A stretch of DNA of 64,000 bases from positions 1 to 64,000 of the forward strand of contig NZ_JAOOPY010000013.1 in the NCBI RefSeq assembly GCF_025486315.1, read 5' to 3'. This document shows, in pieces, positions 60,908 to 64,000 of the stretch (position 1 is its first letter; every line of letters starts with the position of its first letter). The notes under the pieces were generated by a model. The model was given only the letters and a program-made list of their open reading frames with translations, made no database searches and had not been told where the DNA came from. The position numbers and the translations under genes were made by a program. This stretch comes from Variovorax sp. N23 (GTDB lineage Bacteria > Pseudomonadota > Gammaproteobacteria > Burkholderiales > Burkholderiaceae_C).

Positions 60908-62026
60908 ATGGCGCACCTCACCCGACGGCATTTCTCGACCCGTTGCGCCAGCGCGATGGCCCCGCCGCTGCTGCTCGGCGGATGCTCCTTCGGCAACGCA
61001 GAAGTGAGCTACACCGAGGCGGTTCAACGCACCTGGCAGCGGGATGCGCCCGTGGCCGCGGGCCGTGTGCCGCTGCTCGAGGAACTGGTGCGCTGCGCCA
61101 CGCTGGCGCCGTCGAGCCACAACACCCAGTGCTGGAAGTTCGCCCTGCAGGAACAGGCCATCGCCGTGATGCCGGACCTGTCGCGCCGATGCCCGGCGGT
61201 CGATCCGGACGACCACCATCTGTTCGTGTCGCTCGGGTGCGCCACGGAGAACCTGGTGCAGGCGGCGCTGGCGCACGGGCTGAAGGCCGAGCCCGTCGTC
61301 GACACCTCGGCGGGCGGCGTGGTGAGGGTGCGACTCGACCCGACCCGGGCGGCCACCTCCGACCTGTTCGGTGCGATCTTCGAGCGGCAATGCACGCGCG
61401 CCGAATTCGACGGCCGGCCGGTGTCCAGCGACGAGCGGAAGCTGCTCGAGCGGGCCGGCACCGGCACGGGCGTCGAGGTGCTGATCCTCGACGACCCGGC
61501 GGCCATGGAGAAGATGCTGGCCTATGTCGTCGCGGCCAACACCGCGCAGATGGACGACTCGGCATTCGTCGAAGAACTCAAGCATTGGATACGGTTCGGC
61601 GACGCGGAGGCGGTCTGCACGGGTGACGGTCTGTTTGTCGGCGCGTCCGGCAATCCGTCGCTACCGCGATGGCTCGGCGAACGGCTCTTCTCCAGCTTCT
61701 TCACCGCGAAGAGCGAGAACGACAAGTATGCGAAGCAGCTTCGCAGTTCGGCTAGCATCGCCGTGTTCGTCTCCGCCGGGAACGACAGGGCGCACTGGGT
61801 GGAGGTGGGGCGCTGCTACCAGCGCTTTGCGCTGCAGGCGACGGCGCTCGGCATCCGCAATGCCTTCCTCAATCAGCCGGTCGAGGTCGCCGGCGTGCGG
61901 CCGCAGCTGGCGCATGCGCTGGGACTCGGCGCGCGGCGCCCGGATCTCGTGGTGCGCTTCGGCCGGGGCCGCGCGATGCCGCGCTCCTTGCGGCGCCCCG
62001 TCGCGACGGTGCTGACGAGCGAATGA
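60908..62026 (+). CDS. Acg-like nitroreductase-fold lipoprotein
   Basis: The 372-residue product has a twin-arginine-like start (LTRRHFSTRCAS) and a lipobox LLGGC with Cys26, suggesting export and lipid anchoring. The rest resembles FMN-binding nitroreductase-fold proteins of the Acg type: VRCATLAPSSHNTQCWKFAL, VSLGCATENLVQAALAHGL and a second repeat-like half ending with RYQRFALQATALGIRNAFLN-type sequence (CYQRFALQATALGIRNAFLN). Acg is a hypoxia-induced protein in mycobacteria. Whether this one has enzyme activity is unknown. The stop overlaps the ATPase start as ATGA. Confidence 0.8.
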   Translation: MAHLTRRHFSTRCASAMAPPLLLGGCSFGNAEVSYTEAVQRTWQRDAPVAAGRVPLLEELVRCATLAPSSHNTQCWKFALQEQAIAVMPDLSRRCPAVDPDDHHLFVSLGCATENLVQAALAHGLKAEPVVDTSAGGVVRVRLDPTRAATSDLFGAIFERQCTRAEFDGRPVSSDERKLLERAGTGTGVEVLILDDPAAMEKMLAYVVAANTAQMDDSAFVEELKHWIRFGDAEAVCTGDGLFVGASGNPSLPRWLGERLFSSFFTAKSENDKYAKQLRSSASIAVFVSAGNDRAHWVEVGRCYQRFALQATALGIRNAFLNQPVEVAGVRPQLAHALGLGARRPDLVVRFGRGRAMPRSLRRPVATVLTSE

Positions 62027-64000
62027 CGGATGCGCTGAAAGCGCCTGCACCCGGCGATCCGTCCGTGCAGGCGGTGGGCCAGGTGCTGCAGGCGCTCGGG
62101 GCCGATGTCGAGCACGGCTTGACCTCGCAGGAGGCCGCGCGGCGGCTGGTCGAGCACGGCCGCAACGAGCTGCGCGGCGTGCCCGCCGTGGCAACGTGGC
62201 GGCGCCTTCTGGCGCAGTTCCAGGACCCGCTGGTCTACCTGCTGCTGGCCGCCATCGGCATCGCGCTGGGCGCCTGGGCGATCGAGGGCTTCGCCGGTTG
62301 GCCGCTGGATGCGCTGGTGATCGCGGCGGTGGTGCTGCTCAACGGCGTGCTCGGCTTCGTCCAGCAGGCCAAGGCGGCGAACGCGGTGGCCGCACTGGCC
62401 CGCATGACGGCGGTGACGTCGGCCGTCGTGCGCGACGGCCACGCGCTGCGCGTTCCGAGCGTCGAGCTGGTGCCGGGCGACCTGCTGGTGCTGGGCGAAG
62501 GCGATGCCGTCGGGGCCGATGCCCGGCTGCTGGAGGCGTCGTCGTTGCGGGTGCTCGAGGCGTCGCTGACGGGCGAGAGCGAGGCCGTGCTGAAGGATGC
62601 CGCGACGCTGCCGGCGCCCGCAGCGCTCGGCGACCGGCTCGACATGGTGTTCAAGGGCACGGCCATCGCCCAGGGCACCGGCCGGGCCGTCGTCACCGCC
62701 ACCGGCATGCACACCGAGCTGGGCGCCATCGCCGGGATGCTGGACGCCACCGTGGAAGCGCCGACACCGCTGGGCATCGAGGTGGCACGCATCGGGCGCA
62801 TGCTGGGCATCGCGGTGCTGGCGATCGCCGCCGTGGTGGTGGCGATGATCCTGCTGATCGCCGACATCCGCACGGCGGCCGATGTGGTCGCCGTGCTGCT
62901 GCTGGGCGTGTCGCTCGCGGTGGCGGCGGTACCCGAAGGCTTGCCGGCCATCCTGTCGGTGGTGCTGGCCATGGGCGTGCAGCGCATGGCGAAGCACAAC
63001 GCCATCGTCAAGAAGCTGTCGTCGGTCGAGACGCTGGGCGCCGCATCGGTGATCTGCACCGACAAGACCGGCACGCTCACGCGCGCGGAAATGACGATCG
63101 AACGCGTCGTGACTGCCTCGGGCAGCACCCGCATCACCGGCGCGGGCTATGCGCCGACGGGGCGGGTCGAGCACCAGGGCGCCGAGCTGCAAGCCGGTCC
63201 GCTGCGCGACGAGCAGACCGTGGTGCTCGCCGGCGGCAGCCTGGCCGGCGATGCGCAACTGCGCCAGGACGAGGACGGCGCCTGGCTGATCCATGGCGAC
63301 CCCACCGAAGCGGCGTTTCTCGTGGCCGAACGCAAGATGGGCCTGACCGCGCACCGGGTGCAGCGCTTCGAGCGCATCGCCGCCATCCCCTTCACCTCCG
63401 AGCGCAAGATGATGTCGACGATCGAGCGCGATCACGCGCACGACGACGAGGTCGTGCTCGTCGCCAAGGGCGCGCCCGACGTGCTGCTGGCCCGCTGCAC
63501 CCGGGTGCGCGTGGGCCGGGACGTGATCGCGCTCGACGCGGCGATGCGCGCGCGGATCGTGGCCGATGTCGACGCGCTGTCCGACGCCGCCCTGCGCACG
63601 CTGGCCGTCGCCTACCGGCCCCTCACGGCGCTGGAACAGGCGTCGGCGATGGACACGGTCGAGGGGCTCGATGCGCTGGAACACGAGCTGGTCTTCGTCG
63701 GCACGGTGGGCATCATCGATCCGCCCCGCGCGGAAGCGGCCGTGGCGATCCGGGAGGCGCAGCGCGCCGGCATCCGGGTCATCATGATCACCGGCGACCA
63801 CCCGCGCACGGCGGCCCGCATCGCGGCCGATCTGGGCATCGTGGCGCCGGGCGCGACGGCGCTCACCGGGCTGGAACTCGACAGGCTGGACGCCGCCGCC
63901 TTCGCAGAGGCCGTGCGCCGCACCGCGGTCTTTGCGCGGGTGGCGCCCGCGCACAAGCTGCGCATCGTCGCCGCGCTGCAGGCCGACGGCAACGTCGTCG
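62023..64000 (+). CDS. P-type cation-transporting ATPase (truncated by window end)
   Basis: The first 659 residues of a P2-type ATPase are present; the gene continues past base 64000. The start ATG overlaps the nitroreductase stop. Features are the N-terminal cation-ATPase domain, membrane helices (LVYLLLAAIGIALGAWAIEG), the actuator loop SLTGESEAVLK, the type-II ion-binding helix AAVPEGLPAILSVVLAMGVQ, the phosphorylation site CTDKTGTLT with Asp347, and the MITGDHPRTA loop near residue 587. The PEGL motif suggests Ca2+, Mg2+ or Na+ type rather than heavy metal. The ion is not certain. Confidence 0.92.
   Translation, partial: MTDALKAPAPGDPSVQAVGQVLQALGADVEHGLTSQEAARRLVEHGRNELRGVPAVATWRRLLAQFQDPLVYLLLAAIGIALGAWAIEGFAGWPLDALVIAAVVLLNGVLGFVQQAKAANAVAALARMTAVTSAVVRDGHALRVPSVELVPGDLLVLGEGDAVGADARLLEASSLRVLEASLTGESEAVLKDAATLPAPAALGDRLDMVFKGTAIAQGTGRAVVTATGMHTELGAIAGMLDATVEAPTPLGIEVARIGRMLGIAVLAIAAVVVAMILLIADIRTAADVVAVLLLGVSLAVAAVPEGLPAILSVVLAMGVQRMAKHNAIVKKLSSVETLGAASVICTDKTGTLTRAEMTIERVVTASGSTRITGAGYAPTGRVEHQGAELQAGPLRDEQTVVLAGGSLAGDAQLRQDEDGAWLIHGDPTEAAFLVAERKMGLTAHRVQRFERIAAIPFTSERKMMSTIERDHAHDDEVVLVAKGAPDVLLARCTRVRVGRDVIALDAAMRARIVADVDALSDAALRTLAVAYRPLTALEQASAMDTVEGLDALEHELVFVGTVGIIDPPRAEAAVAIREAQRAGIRVIMITGDHPRTAARIAADLGIVAPGATALTGLELDRLDAAAFAEAVRRTAVFARVAPAHKLRIVAALQADGNVV

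Noticed and set aside
1-64000. CRISPR arrays, insertion sequences, integrases, tRNA or rRNA genes
   Set aside because: None was recognised by eye on either strand; gene packing is continuous and consistent with core chromosome.

Overview
The window is GC-rich, tightly packed DNA from a betaproteobacterium. The gene set and order (FlhDC master regulator, FlhB-FlhA-FlhF-FlhG-FliA block, motAB-cheA operon with CheD and CheZ, split fliE/fliF divergon) point to Burkholderiales, most likely Comamonadaceae close to Variovorax. That placement is inference from gene content and order; no rRNA or tRNA gene was seen.

Positions 1-48 kb are one almost uninterrupted motility and chemotaxis region. It opens with the tail of a chemoreceptor, then flgKL behind a sigma-28 promoter. 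On the minus strand come fliF-G-H-I-J-K and fliL-M-N-O-P-Q-R (motor, C-ring, export gate), followed by a three-gene coupled unit: a photoactive-yellow-protein-like PAS protein, a GGEEF diguanylate cyclase and a degenerate-GGDEF/EAL phosphodiesterase. fliE diverges from fliF. fliC has a sigma-28 promoter and is followed by flaG, fliD, fliS, fliT, a second FliK-like gene and a FlhB-tail gene (FlhX). An AT-rich, repeat-bearing leader precedes flhDC. Then come motAB, cheA, an HDOD gene where cheW often sits, cheR-D-B-Y-Z, and flhB-flhA-flhF-flhG-fliA. A convergent stand-alone EAL phosphodiesterase with its own sigma-28 promoter closes the motility block. Next to it is a minus-strand operon: DUF6622-like membrane protein, 2TM protein, alpha/beta hydrolase, LytS-type kinase and LytTR regulator.

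From about 48.1 kb to the end the content changes to a low-oxygen/stress island: tandem-UspA protein, PaaK-like adenylate-forming enzyme, LEA-like secreted helical protein, phosphoketolase, flavodoxin-like protein, L,D-transpeptidase, MBL/beta-CASP RNase, AMP/thymidine phosphorylase, small translational-machinery-type protein, APH-AAA fusion kinase, cytochrome c, Acg-like nitroreductase lipoprotein and a truncated P-type ATPase. FNR/ANR-like boxes (TTGAY-N4-RTCAA or -CGCAA) lie at class II spacing before several of these genes, which suggests a shared oxygen-responsive regulon.

The most notable points are the coupled PYP/c-di-GMP operon at the end of the export operon, an 835-residue FlhF with about 400 unexplained C-terminal residues, a FlhG whose P-loop has lost both lysines, an FlhB with NPSH in place of NPTH, and a FliA-dependent EAL protein resembling PdeH/YhjH in design.
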